In this document: positions 1-7,260 of the stretch, piece after piece
Layout of the letters: the number at the start of each line of letters is the position of its first letter
How positions within the stretch are numbered: position 1 is the first letter of the stretch
Assembly (NCBI GenBank): GCA_002405915.1
Contig: DHMS01000039.1
Location: 51,511-70,655, forward strand
Reading direction: 5' to 3'
Source: Christensenella sp. UBA4636
GTDB lineage: Bacteria; Bacillota; Clostridia; Christensenellales; Borkfalkiaceae
Length of the DNA stretch: 19,145 nt
Program-made: the position numbers and the translations under genes
Notes under the pieces: model-generated
Database searches by the model: none
Seen by the model: only the letters and a program-made list of their open reading frames with translations
Told to the model about the DNA's origin: nothing

Positions 1-28
1 CAACTTTCACCTTTCAATTTTCAACTTC
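1..28. repeat. Heptamer tandem repeat (CAAYTTT-like), cut by window edge
   Basis: Four consecutive 7-base units can be read from base 1: CAACTTT, CACCTTT, CAATTTT and CAACTTC. The array probably continues to the left of the window. On the other strand the unit reads AAARTTG. It lies about 50 bases before the start codon at 77, so it is intergenic. Function unknown; short AT-rich heptad arrays of this kind may be replication-slippage products or spacer DNA. Confidence 0.55.
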
Positions 29-76
29 CCGTTTTTTCCTCTTTAAATTTTCAGTACATATTATTACGGAGGAAAA

Positions 77-1030
77 ATGCGCGGAAAAAGGACTTTTGCG
101 GCTATGGCTGCAATCGTGGCGGTGCTTTTAATGCTTGCCGCCGCATACGGATTATTCTACGGGGGACGGGTTTTGCCCGCAAACGGTATGACGAACCACA
201 AAGACAACTCGGAACTTTTTAAAGAGTACACGCAATTAAAAAAGCAGCTTGACGAAAGATATCTTTCGGATTTTTGCGATATTTTCGAAAAGGCGAAAAG
301 CTCCTTAAAGCAAAAAGCCGCCGTTATTTTAGGCGACGATTACGCGTGCCTTAACGACGAAGCAATCTCAAAGCGCGACGAAATAACTTTTCTCCGTGAT
401 AAATTGAGCGAAAGCGAAGAAATGGTTAAGCTTAAAGACGAGCTTACGACTTTAAAAGAAAGCCTTATTGAATGTGCCGACGAGCAAAAATGCGCAGAAA
501 TTCGCAAAAAAACGGGCGAGGTTTTAAAGGCGATAACAAAAAAGAACCTCGACAATTTTTCGCTTATGAGCCAAAAGAAAAAGGAACTTGACGAAATCGT
601 GGCAAAGCTTACCGCTATTGCGAACTCCAAAAAGGACGAGCTTAAAGCCGTCGAAAAATTAGTTTTCGGCGAAAGCAAAAATTCGCTTGCAAGCCTCTCG
701 TTTGCTTACCGCGACGAGATAGACGCGCTTGCCGCCGCTTTCGGCGTTACCGACTACGACGGCGAGCTTCCGTTCTTAAAAATGATAAACCTCGATATGC
801 GCCTTACCGATTTCAATAAGCAAGCGTTCATTGCCGCATACAAGGAAAAAATCGAACACAAACACGGGCATACTCATTCGCACTGTCCGCACGATTGCTC
901 TTCTTGTCATTCTTCTTGCGGTTCTCAATGCGACTGCGGCACGGAAGGCGGCGAACGCCCCGAAAAAGAAAAAGGTGAAAGAGGTGAAAACTTTTTCGTC
1001 ACCGAGGACGACAAAGGCGACAAAAACTAA
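77..1030 (+). CDS. Membrane-anchored coiled-coil protein with His/Cys-rich C-terminal tail, function unknown
   Basis: I do not recognise this 317-residue protein. The start has a strong GGAGG at 68-72, four bases before ATG. Residues 1-7 are basic and residues 8-30 form a hydrophobic Ala/Leu/Val segment, so it is a signal anchor or signal peptide; no lipobox cysteine follows it. Residues about 45-195 are rich in Lys, Glu and Leu and look like long helices or coiled coil, with isolated cysteines at 67, 91, 133 and 139. Residues 261-287 hold seven His (261, 263, 265, 267, 269, 272, 278) and six Cys (270, 274, 277, 281, 285, 287), which strongly suggests transition-metal binding. The last 30 residues are charged. 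It is followed at once by a hairpin terminator, so it ends its transcript. A role outside the membrane in metal capture or delivery is inference; a structural surface protein with a metal-sequestering tail is equally possible. Confidence 0.85.
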   Translation: MRGKRTFAAMAAIVAVLLMLAAAYGLFYGGRVLPANGMTNHKDNSELFKEYTQLKKQLDERYLSDFCDIFEKAKSSLKQKAAVILGDDYACLNDEAISKRDEITFLRDKLSESEEMVKLKDELTTLKESLIECADEQKCAEIRKKTGEVLKAITKKNLDNFSLMSQKKKELDEIVAKLTAIANSKKDELKAVEKLVFGESKNSLASLSFAYRDEIDALAAAFGVTDYDGELPFLKMINLDMRLTDFNKQAFIAAYKEKIEHKHGHTHSHCPHDCSSCHSSCGSQCDCGTEGGERPEKEKGERGENFFVTEDDKGDKN

Positions 1031-1046
1031 ATTTTCTAAATAAGCA

Positions 1047-1075
1047 AAAGCCCGAGATTTTTTATCTCGGGCTTT
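1047..1075. terminator. Bidirectional intrinsic terminator between convergent genes
   Basis: A perfect 12-base-pair stem, AAAGCCCGAGAT (1047-1058) with ATCTCGGGCTTT (1064-1075), encloses a five-T loop. It sits 17 bases after the stop at 1030 and about 40 bases after the end of glf on the other strand, so it can terminate both. T-runs on each side are short (three or four). Confidence 0.85.
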
Positions 1076-1115
1076 CATATATGCAAAATTTAAATCCGTC
1101 TTTTTTACCGTAAAA

Positions 1116-2213
1116 TCAAAGCTTTTCACAAAGTTCAAGAGCCTTTATAATTGTTTTATCCATGTCGTAATAGGCGTATCCGCCGAGCCTGCCGCCGAAA
1201 ATAACGTTCGTTGTTTTGTCTGCTAATTCCTTGTACTGCTTATATAGGCTGCCGTTCTTTTCGTCGTTGATGGGGTAATACGGTTCGTCGCCGAAAGTAT
1301 ATTCGGCGGGGTATTCGCGCGTGACGACCGTTTTAGGCGAAACCGCGTTTTCAAAATGCTTGTGTTCGATAATTCTCGTAAACGGCGTTTCTCTGTCCGT
1401 GTAGTTGACGACGGCGTTGTGTTGGAAGTCCGGCGTATCGAGTATTTCCGTTTCGAAGCGAAGCGTTCTGTATTCGAGCTTGCCGAGCCTGTAATCGAAA
1501 AATCCGTCAATCGTTCCCGTGTAAATGGTAACGGGTGCGACTTCGCCGTTTTTCGCGATAAATTCTTTATAGTCGGTGTTAAGCAAAACTTCGCTGCCGT
1601 CAAGCAACTTTTCGACGAGCTTAGTGTATCCTCCGATAGGAATGCCTTGATAAATATCGTTGAAGTAGTTGTTGTTAAACGTAAAGCGCAACGGGAGGCG
1701 AGTTATAATGAACGCGGGGAGCGCGGAGCAAGGTCTGCCCCATTGCTTTTCGGTGTAACCTTTAACGAGCTTTTCGTAAATATCCGTGCCGACGAGCGTT
1801 ATAGCCTTTTCTTCAAGGTTTTTCGGGTCTTTTATGCCGGATTTTTCCACTTGTTCGGCAATCTTCGCTTTGGCTTGTTCGGGCGTTTTAACGTCCTTCC
1901 AAAGCTCGGTAAACGTGTTCATGTTGAACGGCAAATGATATCTTTCGCCGTGGTAGTCGGCGATGGGCGAATTGATAAAGTCGTTGAACGGAACGAGGTC
2001 GTTGACGTACTTCCATACATTTTCGTCGGAAGTATGGAAAATGTGCGCGCCGTAGCGGTGAACGTTTATCCCTTCGACTTGCTCCGTGTAAACGTTTCCG
2101 CCGATATTTTTTCTTTTATCTATAACAAGGCAACGCTTGCCTTTCTTCGTCATTTCATGCGCCACGGTCGCGCCGAAAAGCCCGCTGCCTACAATCAAAT
2201 AATCATATTTCAT
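1116..2213 (-). CDS. glf: UDP-galactopyranose mutase
   Basis: The 365-residue protein matches the flavoenzyme that interconverts UDP-galactopyranose and UDP-galactofuranose, the precursor of galactofuranose in surface polysaccharides. The N-terminus carries the FAD-binding dinucleotide fold GSGLFGA (10-15 region) and the typical IDKRKNIGGN segment at about 31-40. The family signatures RYGAHIFHTS, NTFTELW, the region around YTEKQWGRP, and the run ending in NNYFNDIYQGIPIGGY are all present, as expected for substrate binding. Length is normal for bacterial Glf (about 365-390). The start is preceded by AAGGAAAG and by a good promoter. The enzyme is cytosolic. No glycosyltransferase genes lie beside it, so it is not inside a visible polysaccharide cluster. 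Annotation is confident from the motifs. Confidence 0.97.
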   Translation of the reverse strand: MKYDYLIVGSGLFGATVAHEMTKKGKRCLVIDKRKNIGGNVYTEQVEGINVHRYGAHIFHTSDENVWKYVNDLVPFNDFINSPIADYHGERYHLPFNMNTFTELWKDVKTPEQAKAKIAEQVEKSGIKDPKNLEEKAITLVGTDIYEKLVKGYTEKQWGRPCSALPAFIITRLPLRFTFNNNYFNDIYQGIPIGGYTKLVEKLLDGSEVLLNTDYKEFIAKNGEVAPVTIYTGTIDGFFDYRLGKLEYRTLRFETEILDTPDFQHNAVVNYTDRETPFTRIIEHKHFENAVSPKTVVTREYPAEYTFGDEPYYPINDEKNGSLYKQYKELADKTTNVIFGGRLGGYAYYDMDKTIIKALELCEKL

Positions 2214-2241
2214 AATTGCTTTCCTTGTTTAGTTTTCTTTT

Positions 2242-2270
2242 AGTTTACCACTTTTTCCACACTTTGTCAA
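2242..2270 (-). promoter_or_regulatory. Promoter of glf
   Basis: Read on the minus strand: perfect -35 TTGACA (2270-2265), exactly 17 bases of spacer, then -10 TAAACT (2247-2242). A start of transcription near 2235 gives a leader of about 22 bases containing the AAGGAAAG ribosome site before the ATG at 2213. Confidence 0.85.
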
Positions 2271-2410
2271 TACTTATTCAGGATTTTGTCCGAATAGTGC
2301 TTTTTGCGCTCAAAAACGCTCTTTTGTTCGTTTTCGGAACTCGCTTTAAACTTTTTTTAAAAAAATTTTTACCGTTTACGCCGTAAAACCGTCAATTTGT
2401 GCAATAAGTG

Positions 2411-2439
2411 TTTACAAATCTTTTTTTTTGTGTTATTAT
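2411..2439 (+). promoter_or_regulatory. Promoter of the GH3 glucosidase gene
   Basis: TTTACA (2411-2416), 17 bases containing a nine-T run, then TATTAT (2434-2439). Transcription should begin near 2446, leaving about 41 bases of leader. Upstream, 2375-2387 holds the inverted repeat TTTACG-C-CGTAAA, which could be a regulator site, and 2346-2370 is a long A/T tract. Confidence 0.75.
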
Positions 2440-2459
2440 TAACATGCATAAAAAAAAAT

Positions 2460-2475
2460 GAGCGCGTCTGCGCTC
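2460..2475 (+). promoter_or_regulatory. Small leader hairpin just before the GH3 ribosome site
   Basis: GAGCGC (2460-2465), loop GTCT, GCGCTC (2470-2475) forms a GC-rich six-base-pair stem that lies only three bases before the GGTGAG ribosome site (2479-2484). No T-run follows, so it is not a terminator. It may protect the 5' end or tune translation; this is inference. Confidence 0.45.
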
Positions 2476-2486
2476 GCGGTGAGAAT

Positions 2487-4955
2487 ATGAATATAAAAGA
2501 AACTATCGGTAAAATGACGCTTGAAGAAAAAGCGGCACTTCTGACGGGTAAAGATTTCTGGCAAACGCTGGACTTCGACGCCCTCGGCATCAAAAGCATT
2601 TTCCTTTCGGACGGTCCTCACGGTTTGAGAAAACAAGCCGCTGCCGCCGACCACCTCGGGCTTAACCAGTCCATTCCCGCAACGTGCTTCCCGACGGCTG
2701 CCACCATGGCAAACAGCTGGAACGAAGAACTCGGCGAAGAAATGGGCGAAGCTTTGGGCGACGAAGCGAAAGCTCTCGGCGCGAACGTCCTTTTAGGACC
2801 GGGCGTCTGCATGAAGCGTAACCCGCGTTGCGGCAGAAACTTCGAATACTTTTCGGAGGACCCGTATGTTGCCGGCAAAATGGCTTCCGCGTACATAAGG
2901 GGTATTCAGAAGAACGGCACGGCGGCTTGCGTGAAGCACTTTGCGTGCAATAACCAAGAACTCCGTCGTATGTCCTCCGATTCCGTTTTAGATGAGAGAA
3001 CTCTTAGAGAAATTTACCTCGAAGCTTTCGAAATGGCTGTCAAAGAGGGAAAAACGGAATCTATAATGTCCTCTTACAATAAAATTAACGGCGTTTACGC
3101 GCACGAAAATTACCATTTGTTACAAGAAATTTTGCGCGACGAATGGGGCTTTGACGGCGCAGTCATTTCCGACTGGGGTGGCTCTAACGATCGCGTTGAG
3201 TCCATAAAAGCGGGGGGAGATCTCGAAATGCCATCTTGTAAGTACGGCGTAGACGAAATCGTAAAAGCCGTAAAGGAAGGTAAGCTCGAAGAATCCGCGG
3301 TCGATAAATGCGTTGAAAGAGTTCTTACCCTTATCGAAAGAACGACAAAGGGCGAATCCACCGGCAAATTCGATGTGGAAGCGCACCACGCGCTCGCATT
3401 AAAGTGCGCCGAAGAAAGCGTAGTTCTTTTGGAAAACAACGGCGTGCTTCCGCTCAAAGAAGGCGTTAAAGTCGCTATCATCGGCGATTACGTGGATTCT
3501 CCGCGTTATCAGGGCGCGGGTTCTTCTATCGTTAACCCGACTAAGCTCGATAAGATAAACGATATAGTCAAAGACTATTCGCTCAACATAGTCGGAATGG
3601 AAAAGGGCTTTAATAGATACGGCAAAAAGAACGACGGGCTTAAAAACAAAGCCGTAAAGCTTGCCGAAAAAGCCGATGTCGCGATTCTCTTTATGGGGCT
3701 TGACGAAGTTACCGAAGCAGAGGGTCTTGACAGAGAACATATCGGCTTCCCCGAAAATCAAATTTCCTTGTTCCGCGCGGTAAGAGTCGTCTGTCCGAAC
3801 GTAGTCATCGTTCTTTCATGCGGCAGCGCGGTCGAAATCGAATGGGCTAAGGACGCGGACGCACTCGTTTACGGCTGCCTCGGCGGACAAGCCGGCGCGC
3901 GCGCTCAACTCGATATCATCACCGGTAAAGTTAATCCGAGCGGCAAACTTACCGAAACTTTTCCCGTTAAATACGAAACATGCCCGACCGCGGCGTACTT
4001 CCCCGGCGAAAAACTCACCGCGGAATATAGAGAAGGGCTTTATATAGGTTACAGATATTACGATACGGTAGGAGTAAAAGTTTCCTATCCGTTCGGTTAC
4101 GGCCTTTCCTACACGAAGTTCGAATATTCTAATCTTAAAGTCGACGACAAGGGCGTTACGCTTACCGTTAAAAACGTCGGCGAAGTCGCCGGCAAAGAAG
4201 CCGTTCAGCTCTATATCGGCAAAGAAAACGGCGAAATTTTCCGTCCGAAAAAAGAACTCAAAGGATTTAAGAAAGTTGCTCTTAACCCGGGCGAAGAAAA
4301 GGAAGTTTACATTCCGTTCGACGATAAGTCTTTCCGTTACTTCAACGTTAAGACCAATAAATTCGAAATCGAAGAGGGAACATATCAAATTTATATCGGC
4401 GCTTCCGTCGAAGATATCCGCTTAACGGGCGAACTCTTCGTCAAAGGTACGGGCGCGCCCAATCCGTATAAAAAAGAAGATTTGCCGTCTTATTACACCG
4501 GCAAAATCACTCACGTTTCGGACGAAGAATTTGAAAAGCTTATCGGCAGACCTATTCCGCAGTCGGAGTACGCTTTCTATAAGAAAAACAGAATGGTAAT
4601 CGACGAAAATTCTACCGTTTCCGACTTACGTTACGCTCCCGGCTGGACGGGCAGACTATTTTCTTCCTTAATGCGTTTTGCGGTATGGTTCATGAAAGCA
4701 ATCGGCAACAGAACGATGGCGAACACCCTCGTAATGGGCGTAATTCACCAACCGGTGAGAGGTCTTGCAAAGTTCAGCGGCATGGGCAGAAACAAGCTCG
4801 ACGGTTTGCTTACCATGTTCAACGGTCACTTCTTCAAAGGCGTAGGGCTTTTCTTTAAGAGCGAAGAGGATTCCGAAAAGGAAGCCAAAAAGCAAAACAA
4901 AGAGCAGTTGGAAGCCGAAAAGAAAGCCGAAGCCGAAAACAAAGAAATTAAATAA
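2487..4955 (+). CDS. Glycoside hydrolase family 3 beta-glucosidase-like enzyme
   Basis: Starting at the ATG at 2487 (GGTGAG just upstream) gives 822 residues. The GH3 N-terminal barrel is clear: FLSDGPHGLR (39-48), PATCFPTA (64-71), RNPRCGRNFEYFSEDP (111-126), KHFACNNQE (150-158) and GFDGAVISDWGG (221-232), where Asp229 is the expected nucleophile. The second alpha/beta domain spans roughly 305-540 and includes EGLDREHIGFP (412-422); a fibronectin III-like domain follows at about 545-655. Residues 660-790 form a further tail with aromatic and hydrophobic stretches (725-765), then a Lys/Glu-rich end (791-822). There is no signal peptide from this start, so it should act in the cytosol on imported beta-glycosides or oligosaccharides. 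The exact sugar cannot be read from sequence; beta-xylosidase or N-acetylglucosaminidase activities also occur in GH3, though the latter is unlikely here. It is monocistronic, between its own promoter and a strong terminator. Confidence 0.93.
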   Translation: MNIKETIGKMTLEEKAALLTGKDFWQTLDFDALGIKSIFLSDGPHGLRKQAAAADHLGLNQSIPATCFPTAATMANSWNEELGEEMGEALGDEAKALGANVLLGPGVCMKRNPRCGRNFEYFSEDPYVAGKMASAYIRGIQKNGTAACVKHFACNNQELRRMSSDSVLDERTLREIYLEAFEMAVKEGKTESIMSSYNKINGVYAHENYHLLQEILRDEWGFDGAVISDWGGSNDRVESIKAGGDLEMPSCKYGVDEIVKAVKEGKLEESAVDKCVERVLTLIERTTKGESTGKFDVEAHHALALKCAEESVVLLENNGVLPLKEGVKVAIIGDYVDSPRYQGAGSSIVNPTKLDKINDIVKDYSLNIVGMEKGFNRYGKKNDGLKNKAVKLAEKADVAILFMGLDEVTEAEGLDREHIGFPENQISLFRAVRVVCPNVVIVLSCGSAVEIEWAKDADALVYGCLGGQAGARAQLDIITGKVNPSGKLTETFPVKYETCPTAAYFPGEKLTAEYREGLYIGYRYYDTVGVKVSYPFGYGLSYTKFEYSNLKVDDKGVTLTVKNVGEVAGKEAVQLYIGKENGEIFRPKKELKGFKKVALNPGEEKEVYIPFDDKSFRYFNVKTNKFEIEEGTYQIYIGASVEDIRLTGELFVKGTGAPNPYKKEDLPSYYTGKITHVSDEEFEKLIGRPIPQSEYAFYKKNRMVIDENSTVSDLRYAPGWTGRLFSSLMRFAVWFMKAIGNRTMANTLVMGVIHQPVRGLAKFSGMGRNKLDGLLTMFNGHFFKGVGLFFKSEEDSEKEAKKQNKEQLEAEKKAEAENKEIK

Positions 4956-4976
4956 AAATTAAATCTTTTTTACGAT

Positions 4977-5014
4977 AAAATTTGCGCCCGCGGTTTTCCG
5001 CGGGCGCGAATTTT
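4977..5014. terminator. Strong bidirectional terminator between convergent genes
   Basis: The core stem GCGCCCGCGG (4984-4993) pairs with CCGCGGGCGC (4998-5007) around a TTTT loop, and the flanking AAAATT/AATTTT bases (4977-4982 with 5009-5014) extend it through one T-G pair. T-runs leave the stem on both strands. It lies between the stop at 4955 and the stop of the PBP gene at 5024. Confidence 0.92.
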
Positions 5015-5023
5015 TATTCGTAA

Positions 5024-7177
5024 TTATTCAATCCACCAGTCGTCGGGTAGGGTGGGCGCGCCGTCGGGTTTTGTCGTTATCGTCGCTATGAGCCGCGCTT
5101 CGCTTTCCGCTATCCACGGAGTTGAAACGGTGTAGTAATAAGTCGTTGTTTTTTCCGGCAGAGGAACCGAAAACGAAGAATTGCCTTTAAAAACGACGTT
5201 TCCGTCGTCGTCAGTTACGGTTATCGTTAAAAAATTGTCTGCTTCTATTTCAAAGTTTAACGCATTTTCTTGCCGCAAAAGCTTTATTGTAGGCGTTGGC
5301 GAAGTTAACTTTTCGGATTGTTTTTCTGGCTTAAAATCGGGTAAAAACATTCCTTTGAATGAGTATCTTTCGGGTACCGTGTCGGGGCAAACGAGAATTT
5401 CTCCCGTTTCCTCGTAGGTTAACTTGTCGATATTGACGTATTCCACGCCTTTATATTGAAAATTTTCGTTTATATCGGAAGTTTTCGCCGTTATGTCGGC
5501 TACCGCCGCGGCGGGCAGACCTCCTCCCGTTGTCGCGTTTGAAAGTTTTTCATTGTTTTTAGGTCCGAGCCACGCCGCAACCGTTACGGACGGGGTGTAA
5601 GCTATGCACAATGCGTCGGTGTTTCCGTTTTCGTCTCCGGCGGTACCCGTTTTTGCCGCAACGGATTTGTTTTCCGCGCCGACCTTTTTCGCCGTGCCGC
5701 TCTTAGCGCAAACGGTAAGCATATCCGTTATAATGCTTGCCGTGCCTTTGTCGAAAACTCTCGTTTTTTGCTCGTTGTTTTTATATAAAGTTACGCCGTT
5801 TTCGTCTACGATTTGCCGAACGAATTTGCATTGCGCGTACTCTCCGAGGTTGGCGAAGCTCGCGTAAGCCGCGCAAAGCTGCTTTATTTTTATGCCGCCT
5901 ATGCTCCCGAGCGCGATTGAAAGGTGGTCGCCGTTTATTTTTACGCCTAATTTTTCGGCAAAACTTTTGCTTTCTTCAACGCCCGTCCATTCCAAAAGTT
6001 CCACGGCGGGTACGTTGTAACTTTTCGCTAAGGCTTCGGTAGCGGAAACTCTGCCGCAGTAAACGTTATTGAAGTTAGAGGGCGAATAGCCCGAAAAGTC
6101 GCGCTTGTCGTTGTCTAAAAGGGTATACGGCGTTATTATGCCGGCGTTTATCGCGGGCGCGTACACGAGAAAAGGTTTTACGCTGGAGGCGGGGTCAATC
6201 GTTTTTTCTCCGCAATCGGAATAAAAAGCCGTTATGCCGAGCGTTTTGTTGTCGACCGCCATAGCCTGATAGGCATAATCGTTAAGCGCATTATATTCCG
6301 CGGCTTTTTGCGCCGATTCGTCAAAATACGTGTAGACCTTGCATCTTTTGAGCGCGTAGGGCGAAATATCGAGCTCGGCTATCTCGTTAAGAGTCGCTTT
6401 CAAGTACGGCGTTTCCGTGCTTTTACCGTGCGTAACTTCGTTTATCGGCTCGTTTATCGCTTGCTTGTATTCTTCCTTAGTGATTTTTCCGCGTTCGTAA
6501 ACAGTCTTTAAAAGGGCGTTGCGTTTAGATAAAGCAAGCTCGGCGTTTTTTGCGGGGTTAATTTTAGACGGCGAGGGGATAATCGCCGCAAGGGTAGCGG
6601 TTTCGGCTAAGGTTAATTCGTCGCTCGTTTTGTCGAAGTAATATTTCGCCGCGGAAGGCAGTCCGTAATTGCCTTCGCCGAAGTAAATGGTGTTTAAGTA
6701 CATGCTCAAAATCTCGTCTTTTGAGTATTCCTTTTCGAGCTTTTGGGCGAGCTTTATTTCCTTTAATTTTCGCTTTAAACTCTTTTCGTTTGTCAAGTGT
6801 GTGTTCTTTACGAGCTGTTGACTGATAGTCGAAGCTCCTTGCTTAAACGAACGAGATTTTAGGTTTACCAAAAACGCTTTGACCATTCGCTTATAATCAA
6901 GCCCTTTGTGATAATAAAAATTCTTATCCTCCGCTTCTATAAAAACTTTTTTTATTTGTTCGTTAAAGCTTTCTTCTTTCAAACTCCCGTTTGTGTTCGT
7001 TGAAGCAAAAACGCAATCATGTCTATCATAAAAAGTTGTAAAATCGCTTGTGTTTACAAGCAATTCTTTGTGCAATTCCGATTTTGTCGGAATTATCAAG
7101 AACAAAGCCGCAGCAGTAAACAAAACCGCGAAAACGGCTAAAAAAGCAATCAAAACGCCCTTAAAAAACCTTTTCAT
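5024..7177 (-). CDS. Class A penicillin-binding protein (transglycosylase/transpeptidase)
   Basis: This 717-residue bifunctional peptidoglycan synthase has a short cytosolic start, one membrane segment (about 8-29) and then two catalytic domains outside. The GT51 glycosyltransferase domain carries EDKNFYYHKG (83-92, Glu83 catalytic), QGASTISQQLVKN (113-125) and KDEILSMYLNTIYFGEGNYG (153-172). The transpeptidase has SSVK (Ser331 nucleophile, Lys334), SYN (386-388) and KTGT (509-512), so both activities look intact. From about 628 to 700 there is a beta-rich domain resembling an Ig/FN3 module, seen at the end of some Gram-positive PBPs. It polymerises lipid II and crosslinks stem peptides. The start has only a weak GGAT ribosome match. 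It is divergent from miaB with 83 bases between start codons. It belongs to the PBP1A/PbpF-like group; I cannot assign a finer symbol. Confidence 0.95.
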   Translation of the reverse strand: MKRFFKGVLIAFLAVFAVLFTAAALFLIIPTKSELHKELLVNTSDFTTFYDRHDCVFASTNTNGSLKEESFNEQIKKVFIEAEDKNFYYHKGLDYKRMVKAFLVNLKSRSFKQGASTISQQLVKNTHLTNEKSLKRKLKEIKLAQKLEKEYSKDEILSMYLNTIYFGEGNYGLPSAAKYYFDKTSDELTLAETATLAAIIPSPSKINPAKNAELALSKRNALLKTVYERGKITKEEYKQAINEPINEVTHGKSTETPYLKATLNEIAELDISPYALKRCKVYTYFDESAQKAAEYNALNDYAYQAMAVDNKTLGITAFYSDCGEKTIDPASSVKPFLVYAPAINAGIITPYTLLDNDKRDFSGYSPSNFNNVYCGRVSATEALAKSYNVPAVELLEWTGVEESKSFAEKLGVKINGDHLSIALGSIGGIKIKQLCAAYASFANLGEYAQCKFVRQIVDENGVTLYKNNEQKTRVFDKGTASIITDMLTVCAKSGTAKKVGAENKSVAAKTGTAGDENGNTDALCIAYTPSVTVAAWLGPKNNEKLSNATTGGGLPAAAVADITAKTSDINENFQYKGVEYVNIDKLTYEETGEILVCPDTVPERYSFKGMFLPDFKPEKQSEKLTSPTPTIKLLRQENALNFEIEADNFLTITVTDDDGNVVFKGNSSFSVPLPEKTTTYYYTVSTPWIAESEARLIATITTKPDGAPTLPDDWWIE

Positions 7178-7224
7178 ATCCGTTTTAGTATGAACGATAA
7201 AACGCGAAAATATCCCTTACTTAC

Positions 7225-7253
7225 TTGCAAAAATATTCGATTTATTATATAAT
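7225..7253 (+). promoter_or_regulatory. Promoter of the miaB-mutSL-miaA operon, placed for a leaderless mRNA
   Basis: TTGCAA (7225-7230), 17 bases, then a perfect TATAAT (7248-7253). The miaB ATG is at 7261, so the expected start of transcription falls on or within four bases of the start codon, and no ribosome site can precede it. The -10 lies in the palindrome ATTATATAAT (7244-7253), so a -10 also exists on the minus strand toward the PBP gene, but I see no good -35 for it. Confidence 0.8.
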
Positions 7254-7260
7254 ACTACTT

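Noticed and set aside
59..64. TATTAT before the first gene as a -10 box
   Set aside because: It would place transcription start inside the ribosome site (68-72) and has no matching -35.
831..1043. A 70-residue basic reading frame overlapping the His/Cys tail of the first gene
   Set aside because: It is a shifted reading of the tail codons with no ribosome site; its hydrophobic and Lys-rich character comes from the underlying codons.
1356..2243. A 295-residue open frame on the plus strand across glf
   Set aside because: It is antisense to a clearly recognised glf and reads as a low-quality Val/Arg/Phe-rich shadow with no family motif.
2397..2486. Upstream in-frame extension of the GH3 gene from a TTG, giving a hydrophobic, signal-like N-terminus
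   Set aside because: The -35/-10 promoter pair (2411-2439) lies inside this stretch, so it is not transcribed as part of the mRNA, and the ATG at 2487 has its own ribosome site and the normal GH3 N-terminus.
7244..7253. Palindromic ATTATATAAT as a shared divergent promoter for the PBP gene
   Set aside because: A -10 exists on the minus strand but the matching -35 position (7267-7272) reads AAACTT, so I do not call a PBP promoter there.
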